Source: Candidatus Flexifilum affinis
Lineage (GTDB): Bacteria; Chloroflexota; Anaerolineae; Aggregatilineales; Phototrophicaceae
Reading direction: 5' to 3'
Assembly: GCA_016713325.1 (NCBI GenBank)
Contig: JADJPJ010000002.1
Span: 124,001 to 188,000 of the forward strand
Length of the DNA stretch: 64,000 nt
The stretch's first letter is position 1. The number at the start of each line of letters is the position of its first letter. The notes under the pieces are model-generated. The model was not told the DNA's origin, made no database searches, and saw nothing but the letters and a program-made list of their open reading frames with translations. This document shows, one piece after another, positions 25,227 to 36,234 of this stretch. A program made the position numbers and the translations under genes.

Positions 25227-26183
25227 ATGACCCCGACGGTACAGACGGTCACCGGGCCGGTGACCATCGAGGACATCGAGCTCGCCGACGCCCATGACCA
25301 TGTGTGGATTCATCCGCCGGAAGGTGTCACCGGCGATGCTCGCATCGAGCTGGACGACTACGCGTTGATCCGTCAGGAACTGACGGTCTTTCGCGCTGCC
25401 GGCGGTTCGCTCATTGTCGACTGTCAGCCGGGCGGCGCGGGCCGCGATGCGCGTATGCTGCGCCGGCTTTCCGAAGAGACCGGCGTGTGGATCACGGCGA
25501 CCACGGGCGCGCATCAGCGCAAGTACTACCCCGCCGGCGACTGGCTGTGGAGCGCCACGGTCGAAAGCGCGGCCCAGCGCTTCATCGACGAACTGACCGT
25601 CTGTACCTGGGAAGCGCGAAACGCTGACGAGGGCAGCACGCCGGCGCTTCGCGCAGCGATCATCAAGATCGGCTATGAGGGCGTGATCGAGGGCCAAACG
25701 GAAGTGCTGATGGAAGCGGCCGCTGTCGCCTCCCGCGCGACTGGCGCGTCCATCCTCTTTCACACCGAGCAGGGGCGCAATATCGAAGCGCTGCCGCCGT
25801 TCTTCGCCCGCCATGGGGTGCCGCCGACCCGGCTCTATATGTGCCATGTCGACAAGCGCCCCGACCTCGGCCTGCACCGTGAAATGGCGCAGGCGGGCGT
25901 CCTGCTCGGCTATGATACGTTTGGCCGGCCCAAGTACGATCCCGACAATGGCGTCTGGAAGCTGATCCCGGCGCTGGCGGCGGAAGGGCTGGCGCACGGC
26001 ATGGCCGTCTGCCAGGATTTCGCTTTTCCGTCGCAGTGGCGCTCCTACGGCGGCGAACCCGGCCTGGCGTTCCTCGCCACCGATATCGTCCCGCGCCTGG
26101 CCGCGATTGGGCTGGACGCATCAACTATCCGGCGGCTGACCGCTCATAATGTGGCGGAGCGGCTCGCCTGGCAGCCATACTAG
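25227..26183 (+). CDS. Phosphotriesterase-family metal hydrolase, probable sugar lactonase
   Basis: 318-aa amidohydrolase-superfamily TIM barrel of the phosphotriesterase (PHP/PTE) group, many of whose bacterial members hydrolyse sugar lactones. The binuclear metal site is visible: His-x-His in DAHDHVWIHP (residues about 22-31), bridging Lys in AAIIKIGYEG, His in ILFHTEQG, His in YMCHVDKRPD and the final Asp in VCQDFAFPSQW. It probably opens an aldonolactone produced by one of the nearby dehydrogenases. It is translationally close to its neighbours on both sides. Phosphotriesterase activity itself is unlikely in this context. Confidence 0.88.
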   Translation: MTPTVQTVTGPVTIEDIELADAHDHVWIHPPEGVTGDARIELDDYALIRQELTVFRAAGGSLIVDCQPGGAGRDARMLRRLSEETGVWITATTGAHQRKYYPAGDWLWSATVESAAQRFIDELTVCTWEARNADEGSTPALRAAIIKIGYEGVIEGQTEVLMEAAAVASRATGASILFHTEQGRNIEALPPFFARHGVPPTRLYMCHVDKRPDLGLHREMAQAGVLLGYDTFGRPKYDPDNGVWKLIPALAAEGLAHGMAVCQDFAFPSQWRSYGGEPGLAFLATDIVPRLAAIGLDASTIRRLTAHNVAERLAWQPY

Positions 26184-26228
26184 AACGCAGAATTTGCTGG
26201 AAGATTATTCAGCAGAAGGACAAATCTC

Positions 26229-27248
26229 ATGAAACAAGCCATCATGACCGCGCCGGGCAAGATCGAATTCGCCAATGTCGAGAAGCCCACTCCCAAGGAA
26301 AACGAAGTCATCTTGCAGACCCGCCGCATCGGCGTATGCGGCTCCGACATCCACGTCTTCCACGGGCTGCATCCCTACACCAGCTACCCGGTGGTGCAGG
26401 GCCATGAGATCAGCGGTGTGGTCGCCGACTTTGGCCCCGGTGTGACCGGCCTGAAGGTCGGGGACAAGATCACCTTCATGCCGCAGGTCACCTGCGGCGA
26501 ATGCTACCCCTGCACGCACGGCATGTACCACATCTGCGAAGCGCTCAAGGTCATGGGCTTCCAGACCGGCGGCGCGGCGCAGGAGTTCTTTGCCCTGCCA
26601 GCGGAGAATGTGCTCAAGCTGTCGGACTCCATGTCCCTGGATCAGGCTGCGATGATCGAGCCGATCGCCGTGACCGTCCATGCGCTAACGCGCGGTGGCG
26701 TCGCGGAAGGCAAGCGCGTGGTCGTCCTGGGCGCCGGGACCATCGGCAACCTGACGGCTCAGGTGGCCAAGGCGCTGGGCGCAAAGGCGGTCATGATCAC
26801 CGACGTCAGCCCCTACAAGCTGGCCAAGGCCCGTGAGTGCGGCATCGACTTCGTCGTCAACACCGCCGAAGAGAAGCTGGCCGATGCCATCGCCCGCGAC
26901 TTCGGCCCGGAGAAGGCCGATCTCATTCTGGAGTGCGTCGGCGTCGAACCGACCATCACCGAAGCGGTAGCCTGTGCCCGCAAAGGCTCGACCATCGTCA
27001 TCGTCGGCGTCTTCGGGCGCAAGCCGCAGGTCGATCTCGGCCTGGTCCAGGACCGCGAGCTGACCCTCACAGGCCCGCTCATGTATCAGAGGCCCGACTA
27101 CGAATGCGCCATCGAGCTGGTCGAGAAGGGCAAGCTCCACCTCGATTCGATGATCACGCATCGTTTTACCTTCGACCAGTATCTCGAGGCCTACCATGCC
27201 ATCGAGAATGCGCACGGCGAATACCTGAAAGTCATGATCGAACTCTAG
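26229..27248 (+). CDS. Zinc-dependent alcohol dehydrogenase (sorbitol/idonate/threonine dehydrogenase type)
   Basis: 339-aa medium-chain dehydrogenase with both zinc sites. Catalytic zinc: GVCGSDIH (Cys), VVQGHEISG (His-Glu) and MIEPIAV (Glu). Structural zinc: the four cysteines of VTCGECYPCTHGMYHICEA (about residues 88-106). The Rossmann loop is VVVLGAGTIGNLTAQ (about 165-180), followed by VMITDVSPYKLAKA. Substrate is probably a polyol or aldose; a D-xylitol- or L-idonate-like polyol would feed the xylulokinase next door. AGAAGGAC precedes the ATG. Confidence 0.93.
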   Translation: MKQAIMTAPGKIEFANVEKPTPKENEVILQTRRIGVCGSDIHVFHGLHPYTSYPVVQGHEISGVVADFGPGVTGLKVGDKITFMPQVTCGECYPCTHGMYHICEALKVMGFQTGGAAQEFFALPAENVLKLSDSMSLDQAAMIEPIAVTVHALTRGGVAEGKRVVVLGAGTIGNLTAQVAKALGAKAVMITDVSPYKLAKARECGIDFVVNTAEEKLADAIARDFGPEKADLILECVGVEPTITEAVACARKGSTIVIVGVFGRKPQVDLGLVQDRELTLTGPLMYQRPDYECAIELVEKGKLHLDSMITHRFTFDQYLEAYHAIENAHGEYLKVMIEL

Positions 27249-27285
27249 CGGGTCTCGTCTCGCGCATGGGCAGAATGGAAAAACG

Positions 27286-28815
27286 ATGAAGCATTATGTG
27301 ATTGCCCACGATCTGGGAACGACCGGCAACAAGGCGACCCTCTTCGATGCAGAAGGCAAGCTGGTGGGCAGCGCCTTCTTCGGCTATGGCACCGACTACG
27401 CCCGCACCAGTTGGGCGGAACAGAACCCGGAAGACTGGTGGCAGGCCGTCTGCACCTCGACCCAGACGCTGCTGAAGCAGACCGGCGTCAGCGGCGACGA
27501 CATCGCCTGCATCACCTTCAGCGGCCAGATGATGGGCTGTGTCCCGCTCGACAAAGACGCGCGCCCGCTGCGCAGCGCCATCATCTGGGCGGATCAGCGC
27601 TCGGTCGAGCAGGAGAAATGGGTGGGGGAGCGCATCGACGCCGGTGAGGTCTACCGCATCACCGGCCACCGGTTGAGCGCCTCCTACTCGCTCTGCAAGA
27701 TGCTGTGGATGCGCGACAACCAGCCGGAAATCTACGACAAGACCTACAAGTTCGTGCATGCCAAGGACGCCATGGTTGCGCGCCTGACGGGCAACTTCGT
27801 CACCGATCCGTCCGACGCTTCCGGCATGAACCTGTACGATCTTGAACGCGGCACGTGGTCGGAGCCGATCATGAGCGCCGCCGGCGTCACCCGCGAACAG
27901 CTCCCGGATCTCGCCGCTTCGGCGGCGGTGGTCGGCGAAGTCATGCCGAAGGTCGCCGCGGAGGTGGGCGTGGCGCCCGGAACCCCTGTCGTGATCGGCG
28001 GCGGCGATGGATCGTGCGCCGCGGCCGGGGCCGGCTGCGTGGTCGAAGGCGTCGCCTACAACTATGTCGGCTCCTCGTCGTGGATTGCGGTGGCCACCCG
28101 CCAGCCGATCTACGACCCGGCTTACCGCACCTTCACCTGGGGCCACATTCTGCCCGACATGTACACACCAACCGGGACCATGCAGGCGGCCGGCGCTTCT
28201 TATCAGTGGACGCGCGATCAACTGGCGCTGCCGGAAGTTCAGGCGGCGCTTGAATCTCACACCAGTCCCTACGAACTGATGAACGCCGAGGCCGAGAAGT
28301 CGTCGGTCGGGGCGAACAAGCTGCTTTTCCTGCCTTACCTGATGGGCGAACGCAGCCCGCGCTGGAACACCCGCGCCCGCGGCGCCTTCATCGGCCTGAC
28401 CATCCGTCACACCCGCGCCGACATGATCCGCGCCGTGCTCGAAGGCGTCACCATGAACCTGCGCATCATTCTGGAAGCCTTTACCTCCCAGGGCGCGCAG
28501 ATCGAAGCCATGCGCGTCATCGGCGGCGGCGCGCGCGGCCGCTTCTGGAATCAACTCATGGCCAACATCTACGGCATGCCCATCCAGCGGATGACCTTCC
28601 TGGAAGAAGCCACCTCGATGGGCGCGGCACTGGCCGGCGGCATCGGCGTGGGTCTGTACGCCGACTACAGCCTGATTCACCAGATGAACCCGGTGGCCGA
28701 GGTCATCGACCCGCAGCCGACGCAGCTGGCGGCCTACCGCGACGTCTTCCCGGTGTTCGAATCGACCTATCAGGCGCTGCTGCCGGTCTACGATCAGCTT
28801 GCGGCGCTGCCCTGA
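27286..28815 (+). CDS. xylB: FGGY-family sugar kinase, xylulokinase-like
   Basis: 509-aa FGGY kinase transferring phosphate from ATP to a pentulose. The phosphate 1 motif AHDLGTTGNKATLFD is at the N-terminus. ITFSGQMMGCVPLD and AIIWADQRS mark the sugar site. VVIGGGDGSCAAAGAG and MRVIGGGARGRFWNQLMA (about residues 405-422) are the FGGY signature region, with ATSMGAALAGGIGVG following. Length and motifs fit XylB; glycerol or ribulokinase is less likely. It is the last gene of the operon, just before a strong terminator. The product, xylulose 5-phosphate or similar, would enter the pentose phosphate pathway. Confidence 0.88.
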   Translation: MKHYVIAHDLGTTGNKATLFDAEGKLVGSAFFGYGTDYARTSWAEQNPEDWWQAVCTSTQTLLKQTGVSGDDIACITFSGQMMGCVPLDKDARPLRSAIIWADQRSVEQEKWVGERIDAGEVYRITGHRLSASYSLCKMLWMRDNQPEIYDKTYKFVHAKDAMVARLTGNFVTDPSDASGMNLYDLERGTWSEPIMSAAGVTREQLPDLAASAAVVGEVMPKVAAEVGVAPGTPVVIGGGDGSCAAAGAGCVVEGVAYNYVGSSSWIAVATRQPIYDPAYRTFTWGHILPDMYTPTGTMQAAGASYQWTRDQLALPEVQAALESHTSPYELMNAEAEKSSVGANKLLFLPYLMGERSPRWNTRARGAFIGLTIRHTRADMIRAVLEGVTMNLRIILEAFTSQGAQIEAMRVIGGGARGRFWNQLMANIYGMPIQRMTFLEEATSMGAALAGGIGVGLYADYSLIHQMNPVAEVIDPQPTQLAAYRDVFPVFESTYQALLPVYDQLAALP

Positions 28816-28843
28816 TTGAACGCTCTACCTCTCACCAGAACCA

Positions 28844-28871
28844 AAGAAGGCGACCCGCGGGTCGCCTTCTT
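28844..28871. terminator. Bidirectional terminator between convergent operons
   Basis: Perfect 13-bp inverted repeat AAGAAGGCGACCC / GGGTCGCCTTCTT with a two-base centre. U-rich ends on both strands are short. It lies between the xylulokinase stop and the end of the convergent permease gene, so it can serve both transcripts. Confidence 0.85.
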
Positions 28872-28897
28872 GTTGTCGCTTGCAGGTTGCGCTGTGT

Positions 28898-29920
28898 CTA
28901 GCGTGACCGCACGATCTGCACGCCCTGGATCAGCACGGCGATGACGATGATCACGCCCTGGAGAATCTGCTGCGGGTAGTTCGGAATGTTCAGCAGGTTC
29001 ATGATATTGCCAATCATGCCGAGGATGAGGACGCCCAGCAGTGTGTTGATGGCGTTGCCCCGTCCGCCGGTCAGGCTGGCCCCGCCGATCACCACGGCGG
29101 CGATGGCGTCGAGTTCCAGACCGGTCGCCACGATCGGCGATCCGACACCGGTGCGCGCGGTGCTGATGATGCCGCCCAGCATGCACAGGGTGCCGGAGAT
29201 CGCATAGACGGCGTACTTGTAGTAGCTGACCCGGATGCCGGCCAGCCGCACCGCGCTCTCGTTACTGCCGATGGCCATGATGATGCGCCCGAAGGCCGTG
29301 AAGCGCAGGACCAGCAGCGTGATGATGACGATGGTGAACATCAGCACGATGGGGTAGGGAATGCCGCCCAGGTTGCCGGTACCAAAGGTATCCAGTATGT
29401 CGTTTCTGGCGGTGATCGGCGCGCCCTTCGAGACCACGAAGGACAGACCGCGCCCGACCGTCATCATGGCCAGCGTCGCCACAAACGGCGCCATTCGCCA
29501 GACGGAGACCAGTATGCCCGACACACTCCCCATCAGGAAACCCGCGCCGATGGTCAGCAGCAGCGCCAGCCCGAAGTCGGCATCCTGAAGGAAGAAAGCG
29601 ATCAGCACGCTGCCCAATGCCGCCAGCGAACCCACCGAAAGGTCTATGCCGCCCGTCAGGATGACCATCAGCATGCCCATGCAAATGATGCCTAACCCGG
29701 ACACCTGCCGGATCAGATTGATGACGTTGCGCTGGGTGAGAAACACATCGGACAGCAGGGTTGAGACGACCACCATCACAATAAAGACAAAGACCGTGTT
29801 GTACCGGATGACAAAAGCAAGCACTTTTCGAAGCTGCTGCGCCAAAGTCGCCGCGCCTTCACCTTTATTCTGATCGGTCAGTGCTATGTTTGCCTCGCTC
29901 AATGGAACCTCCCAAATCAT
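28898..29920 (-). CDS. Ribose/xylose-type ABC transporter permease (RbsC/XylH family)
   Basis: 340-aa inner-membrane permease of a pentose-type importer with about nine hydrophobic helices. Motifs of the family are GMLMVILTGGIDLSVGS (about residues 80-96), NESAVRLAGIRVSYYK and AIAAVVIGGASLTGGRG, the cytoplasmic loop that contacts the ATPase. It is last in a leftward operon after the ATPase gene, 51 bases apart. Proximity to xylulokinase and polyol dehydrogenases suggests a pentose or polyol substrate. Confidence 0.93.
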   Translation of the reverse strand: MIWEVPLSEANIALTDQNKGEGAATLAQQLRKVLAFVIRYNTVFVFIVMVVVSTLLSDVFLTQRNVINLIRQVSGLGIICMGMLMVILTGGIDLSVGSLAALGSVLIAFFLQDADFGLALLLTIGAGFLMGSVSGILVSVWRMAPFVATLAMMTVGRGLSFVVSKGAPITARNDILDTFGTGNLGGIPYPIVLMFTIVIITLLVLRFTAFGRIIMAIGSNESAVRLAGIRVSYYKYAVYAISGTLCMLGGIISTARTGVGSPIVATGLELDAIAAVVIGGASLTGGRGNAINTLLGVLILGMIGNIMNLLNIPNYPQQILQGVIIVIAVLIQGVQIVRSR

Positions 29921-29971
29921 CCTAGATCAACGCACGTCGGCGTCGTAATTTTCGCGTTTGCAGGGCCTGGT

Positions 29972-31501
29972 TCAGGCGCTCCTGGTGTCGACGGGTGTCG
30001 CCTGCGTCAGGTGACCGATCGACAGCCGCAGGATATTCTCCTCGGTGATGTCCTCGCCCTCCAGGAAGCCGGTCAGGTGGCCGCGACTCATGACCATCAC
30101 CCGATCGGCCATCCCGATGACTTCCATCATTTCCGACGAGATCATGATGATGGCGATCCCCTGCGCGGCCAGCGTGTTGATCACGTTGTAGATTTCGACT
30201 TTCGCGCCGACGTCGACTCCGCGAGTCGGCTCGTCGAGGATCAGCACATCGCAGTCCCGCGACAGCCACTTGGCCAGCGCCACCTTCTGCTGGTTGCCGC
30301 CGCTCAGGTCGGCGACTTCCGCATTCATGCCGTTGGTCTTGATGGCCAGTTTGGTGATCAGGTCGTTGACCATCGTGCGTTCGCGGTTGGCGCGGAAGAT
30401 GCCGAGGAAGGTCGTGACCTTTCGCAAGCTGGGGAGTGTCACGTTCTTGCGCACGGACATCGGCAGGATCACGCCCTGCTGCTTGCGATCTTCCGGTACC
30501 AGGCCGATGCCCGACTTGACCGCTTTCTGCACCGAACGCACGTTGAGCGGCTTGCCGTACAGGCTGATCCTGCCGGACGTGCTGCGATCGGCGCCGAAGA
30601 TGGCTCTCGCGACTTCCGTCCGGCCGCTGCCGACCAGACCGGCGATACCCAGGACTTCGCCCGCGCGGACGTCGAACGAGATGTCGGTGACATTGTTCAA
30701 CCCCGAAAGGCCGCTGACGGAGAGGACGACCTCGCCGGGCTTTATGCTGCGTTTGGGGTACATGGCCGAAAGCTTGCGGCCGATCATCATCTGGATGATG
30801 TCGTCCTTGGTCACGTCGCGCTTGTTGACCGTGCCGACGACTTCGCCATCCTTCAGAACGGTGATGCGGTCGGCGATCTCCAGGACCTCTTCCAGACGGT
30901 GGGAAATGTGAATGAAGCTGATGCCCTGTTCCTTGAGACGGCGCATCACGCTGAAGAGACGTTCTGTCTCCTGAGGGGCGAGCACGGCGGTTGGCTCGTC
31001 GAGCACCAGAACCTTGACGTTCTGCGAGAACTCCTTGGTGATCTCGACCATCTGCTGGTAGGCGACGGTGAGGTCGCGCACCTTGGTGCGCGGGTTGATC
31101 TGAAAGCCGACGCTCTGGATGAGTGCTTCAGCTCTCTTGTACATTGCCGGCCAGTTGATCAGGCCGCCCCGTCCGCTCAACTGGTTCAGGAACAGGTTCT
31201 CCGCGACCGTCAGATCGCTCGCCAGCGAGAACTCCTGATAGATGATGCCAATTCCGTGTTCACGACCTTCATGGGGGTTGCGAATCTCGACCTGCTCGCC
31301 GTCGATGCGGATAGCGCCGGCGTCACGCTGGTAGTCGCCGGAAAGGATCTTCATCAGCGTCGATTTGCCCGCGCCATTTTCCCCAACCAGCGCGTGGATC
31401 TCGCCGGGAAGAACGCTGAAGGTCACATTGCGGAGGGCGTGGACACCTCGAAACGACTTGCTGATATTGGAAAGTTCAACACGATAAGGATTGTCAGTCA
31501 T
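29972..31501 (-). CDS. Ribose/xylose-type ABC transporter ATPase (RbsA/XylG family, two nucleotide-binding domains)
   Basis: 509-aa fused double ATPase. Domain one (residues about 8-240) has Walker A GENGAGKSTLMK, a weak signature (LTVAYQQMVEI) and Walker B VLVLDEPTAVL. Domain two (about 255-500) has a degenerate Walker A (GLVGSGRTEVA), a strong signature LSGGNQQKVALAKWL and Walker B CDVLILDEPTRGVDVG. This asymmetry is normal for the carbohydrate CUT2 class. It powers the adjacent permease. A 216-base gap with a strong stem-loop separates it from the binding-protein gene upstream. Confidence 0.95.
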   Translation of the reverse strand: MTDNPYRVELSNISKSFRGVHALRNVTFSVLPGEIHALVGENGAGKSTLMKILSGDYQRDAGAIRIDGEQVEIRNPHEGREHGIGIIYQEFSLASDLTVAENLFLNQLSGRGGLINWPAMYKRAEALIQSVGFQINPRTKVRDLTVAYQQMVEITKEFSQNVKVLVLDEPTAVLAPQETERLFSVMRRLKEQGISFIHISHRLEEVLEIADRITVLKDGEVVGTVNKRDVTKDDIIQMMIGRKLSAMYPKRSIKPGEVVLSVSGLSGLNNVTDISFDVRAGEVLGIAGLVGSGRTEVARAIFGADRSTSGRISLYGKPLNVRSVQKAVKSGIGLVPEDRKQQGVILPMSVRKNVTLPSLRKVTTFLGIFRANRERTMVNDLITKLAIKTNGMNAEVADLSGGNQQKVALAKWLSRDCDVLILDEPTRGVDVGAKVEIYNVINTLAAQGIAIIMISSEMMEVIGMADRVMVMSRGHLTGFLEGEDITEENILRLSIGHLTQATPVDTRSA

Positions 31502-31601
31502 CTTCCCAACCTGATTTTGAGTTTTCTACCAGAGTAAGTCTAACTATGCAGTCTGGAACAAGGATCTCGAAATAAGGCCGGTAAAACATTGGCTCGCCTG
31601 T

Positions 31602-31648
31602 ACGGCAGAGTTTCCGGTGGAGGCACGTCTCCCCGGAAACTCTGCCGT
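31602..31648 (-). promoter_or_regulatory. Strong stem-loop between binding-protein and ATPase genes
   Basis: Perfect 16-bp inverted repeat (ACGGCAGAGTTTCCGG / CCGGAAACTCTGCCGT) with a 15-base loop, in the 216-base gap. There is no T tract in the leftward direction. Expected effect: stabilise the binding-protein message or attenuate downstream genes. Confidence 0.75.
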
Positions 31649-31717
31649 GACGTTCGGCGGCCAAGATGCGCCGCCGAATCGTCTAGGACGACTAATCAGT
31701 CGCGTACGGACCTGCTT

Positions 31718-32716
31718 TTAGAAAATCGCGTCCGGATTGTAGTATTCGGCCACGTTTTCCTGCGTGATGGCGACGGCAGGCGTGTAGGTGATCTTCGGGA
31801 AGTCGCGGCGGCCGTTCAGATACTCGACGACCATGTCCACGGCGGTGCTGGCCACGAGCGCCGGGTCATTCAGGCCCGTTGCGCCGTACTCGCCCGTCTG
31901 AATCAGTTCCAGGGCTTCCTTCTGAGCATCGGCCGCTGCCAGGACCAGAATCTGATCGGTCAGTCCGGCTTCGGCGATCGCACGCATACCGCCCAGGCAC
32001 ATGCTGTCGTTTTCGCACAGGAGCACGTTGATGTCGCTGAAGGCGGTGAGGATGTCTTCCATCGCGTTCAGGCCACCTTCGGTCGACCACTCGCCCCAGC
32101 CCTGCGCCACAATCGTGTAGCTCGACATGTTGGCAGAACGCAGGCTCTCTTCGACAAAGCCCCAGAAGACGCCCTGACGGCGTGCTTCACCAACCGGGTT
32201 GCCCGGCGAACCGCTGAGCAGCGCCATGCGGACGGGGGTGCCGGCCATCTGGGTCGCCAGCCATGCGCCGACGGCCTTGCCGTTTTCCACGTTGTTCGAC
32301 TGGACGGTGGTCACGAAGTCGGCTGACGCGTCGATCGAGCTGTCGATGATGAACACGGGGATGCCGGCCTCAGTCGCCAGCTTGGTCGCGGGAACGGCGC
32401 CGAGCGGGTCCTTCGGGTTGAGGATGAGCACGTCGATGCCCTGAGCGATCAGGTCTTCAACGTCGGCAAGCTGCTTGTTGAGATCGTTGCCCGCTTCGGT
32501 GGCAATCAGATTCATGCCATATTCGGCGACCGCAGCGGCGACCGAGGCGTCCTGCGCGGCAAAGTACGGCGCGCCGAGGGTGTACATCGACAGGCCGACG
32601 GTGATTTGGGACAGGTCAACATCCTGCGCGCGGGTGGCGGCGGGGGCGACGGCGAAGCCGACGGCAAGAATCAGTGAAAAGGCCAAAACTGCAATACGGA
32701 GGGCTTTCTGCATCAT
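31718..32716 (-). CDS. Ribose/xylose-type sugar-binding protein (periplasmic-binding-protein 1 family)
   Basis: 332-aa binding protein of the RbsB/XylF group. Residues about 1-30 are a signal peptide ending AATRAQ. The mature part begins ITVGLSMYTLGAPYFAAQ and has the family segments LIAQGIDVLILNPKDP (about residues 88-103), AGIPVFIIDSSID, VLLCENDSMCLGGMRAI and ILVLAAADAQKEAL. Either of two adjacent ATG codons may start it. AGGAGAAG stands just upstream. It is the first gene of the leftward importer operon and has its own promoter and operator-like box. The ligand is probably a pentose or polyol. Confidence 0.95.
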   Translation of the reverse strand: MMQKALRIAVLAFSLILAVGFAVAPAATRAQDVDLSQITVGLSMYTLGAPYFAAQDASVAAAVAEYGMNLIATEAGNDLNKQLADVEDLIAQGIDVLILNPKDPLGAVPATKLATEAGIPVFIIDSSIDASADFVTTVQSNNVENGKAVGAWLATQMAGTPVRMALLSGSPGNPVGEARRQGVFWGFVEESLRSANMSSYTIVAQGWGEWSTEGGLNAMEDILTAFSDINVLLCENDSMCLGGMRAIAEAGLTDQILVLAAADAQKEALELIQTGEYGATGLNDPALVASTAVDMVVEYLNGRRDFPKITYTPAVAITQENVAEYYNPDAIF

Positions 32717-32812
32717 TTCTTCTCCTGGATAAGCAAGTAAGTCATAGTGAGTTGATGGGTGGTTGGGAATGGGGGCATTGACTCTCCTGGGATCTGCAAA
32801 TTGCGTTGAACC

Positions 32813-32857
32813 TGTAATGACATGCTTATGTTATATCAAGTTGGGTGGTCAAGTCAA
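32813..32857 (-). promoter_or_regulatory. Promoter and TGTCATTACA box of the pentose-type importer
   Basis: On the minus strand TTGACT (32857-32852), 16-base spacer, TATAAC (32835-32830), then seven bases later TGTCATTACA (32822-32813). The box differs by one base from the palindrome at 23557, and the downstream GG is also shared. Spacing from the -10 box is similar at both sites, which suggests one repressor. Confidence 0.6.
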
Positions 32858-32896
32858 ATTGGGGTTTCGGTGGCTTCGGCCTACCCATAGGTCCAG

Positions 32897-32924
32897 TTGT
32901 CAGAAATTCTGAAAAGCGTATATA
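32897..32924 (+). promoter_or_regulatory. Predicted promoter of the injection-system operon
   Basis: TTGTCA (32897-32902), 16-base spacer, TATATA (32919-32924). The palindrome CAGAAATTCTG (32901-32911) overlaps the -35 box and spacer and may be an operator. About 165 untranslated bases precede the sheath start. Confidence 0.5.
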
Positions 32925-33093
32925 GTGATATTGAACCGTCCCGCCGCTTTGATTGCGTGCCCGTTCGGATGGCCCTCCTGCCTTCTTCCCTTTTGCCCAT
33001 CTGCGCAGATTTTCACATGCATGCGGTTTAGCCGGATGGACGATGCGGGTTCATCGTGCAGTTGCAATTGCATATGAGGAAGGCAGGGTAGCT

Positions 33094-35568
<2,475 letters not shown>

Positions 35569-35650
35569 GTCGCTTTCCACAGGACCTGCTCGCGGCTCAT
35601 TCACGACTCGTTCGCGCTTCGTCGCATTACTGTCACACAGGAGGCAGTTC

Positions 35651-36151
35651 ATGGCGCAGTTTGCGGTCAATACGCACCGTTTCGATCCGTACAAGAACTT
35701 CAAGTTTCGCGTGAAGTGGGATGGGCGCTACGTCGCCGGCATCAACAAGGTCAGCGCCCTGAAGCGCACGATAGAAGTGGTTTCTCACCGGGAAGGGGGC
35801 GACCCCAGCACCCCGCGTCATTCGCCGGGCGCCAGCCGCAGCGAGGCGATCACGCTGGAGCAGGGCGTCACGCATGACAATGAGTTTGAGGTCTGGGCCA
35901 ACACGGTCTACAGCGTCGACGCCGGCGTGGTGCTGTCGCTCAAGAATTTTCGCAAAGATATCATTCTCGAACTGATGAATGAGGCTGGGCAGGTGGTGAT
36001 GGCTTACAAGGTCTATCGCTGCTGGGTGTCCGAATACACGGCCATGCCGGAATTGGATGCCAACGCCAATGCCATCGCCATTCGCAGCATCGTCCTGCAA
36101 AACGAGGGCTGGGAACGCGACGAGTCTGTCACTGAACCGACGGAACCGTAA
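35651..36151 (+). CDS. Contractile tail tube protein (T4 gp19-like)
   Basis: 166-aa tube subunit (Afp1/Pvc1 equivalent) that stacks as hexamers inside the sheath. The opening FDPYKNFKFRVKWDGRYVAGINKVSAL, the loop SHREGGDPSTPRHSPGASRSEAITLEQGVT, WANTVYSVDAG and NFRKDIILELMNEAGQ are family-typical. The end AIAIRSIVLQNEGWERD is also classical. AGGAGGCAG before the ATG. It follows the sheath gene directly, as in known eCIS and phage loci. Confidence 0.93.
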   Translation: MAQFAVNTHRFDPYKNFKFRVKWDGRYVAGINKVSALKRTIEVVSHREGGDPSTPRHSPGASRSEAITLEQGVTHDNEFEVWANTVYSVDAGVVLSLKNFRKDIILELMNEAGQVVMAYKVYRCWVSEYTAMPELDANANAIAIRSIVLQNEGWERDESVTEPTEP

Positions 36152-36234
36152 TAAGACGTTCGACTGTCTCGCTTTGTGCGAGCGCGTCAATCAAGCCTGA
36201 AACGCTGCGTCTGACGCAGGAAAGATGATGCTTG

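Noticed and set aside
25227..26183. True organophosphate-degrading phosphotriesterase
   Set aside because: Metal ligands are shared by the whole family, but the operon context of sugar enzymes points to a lactonase.
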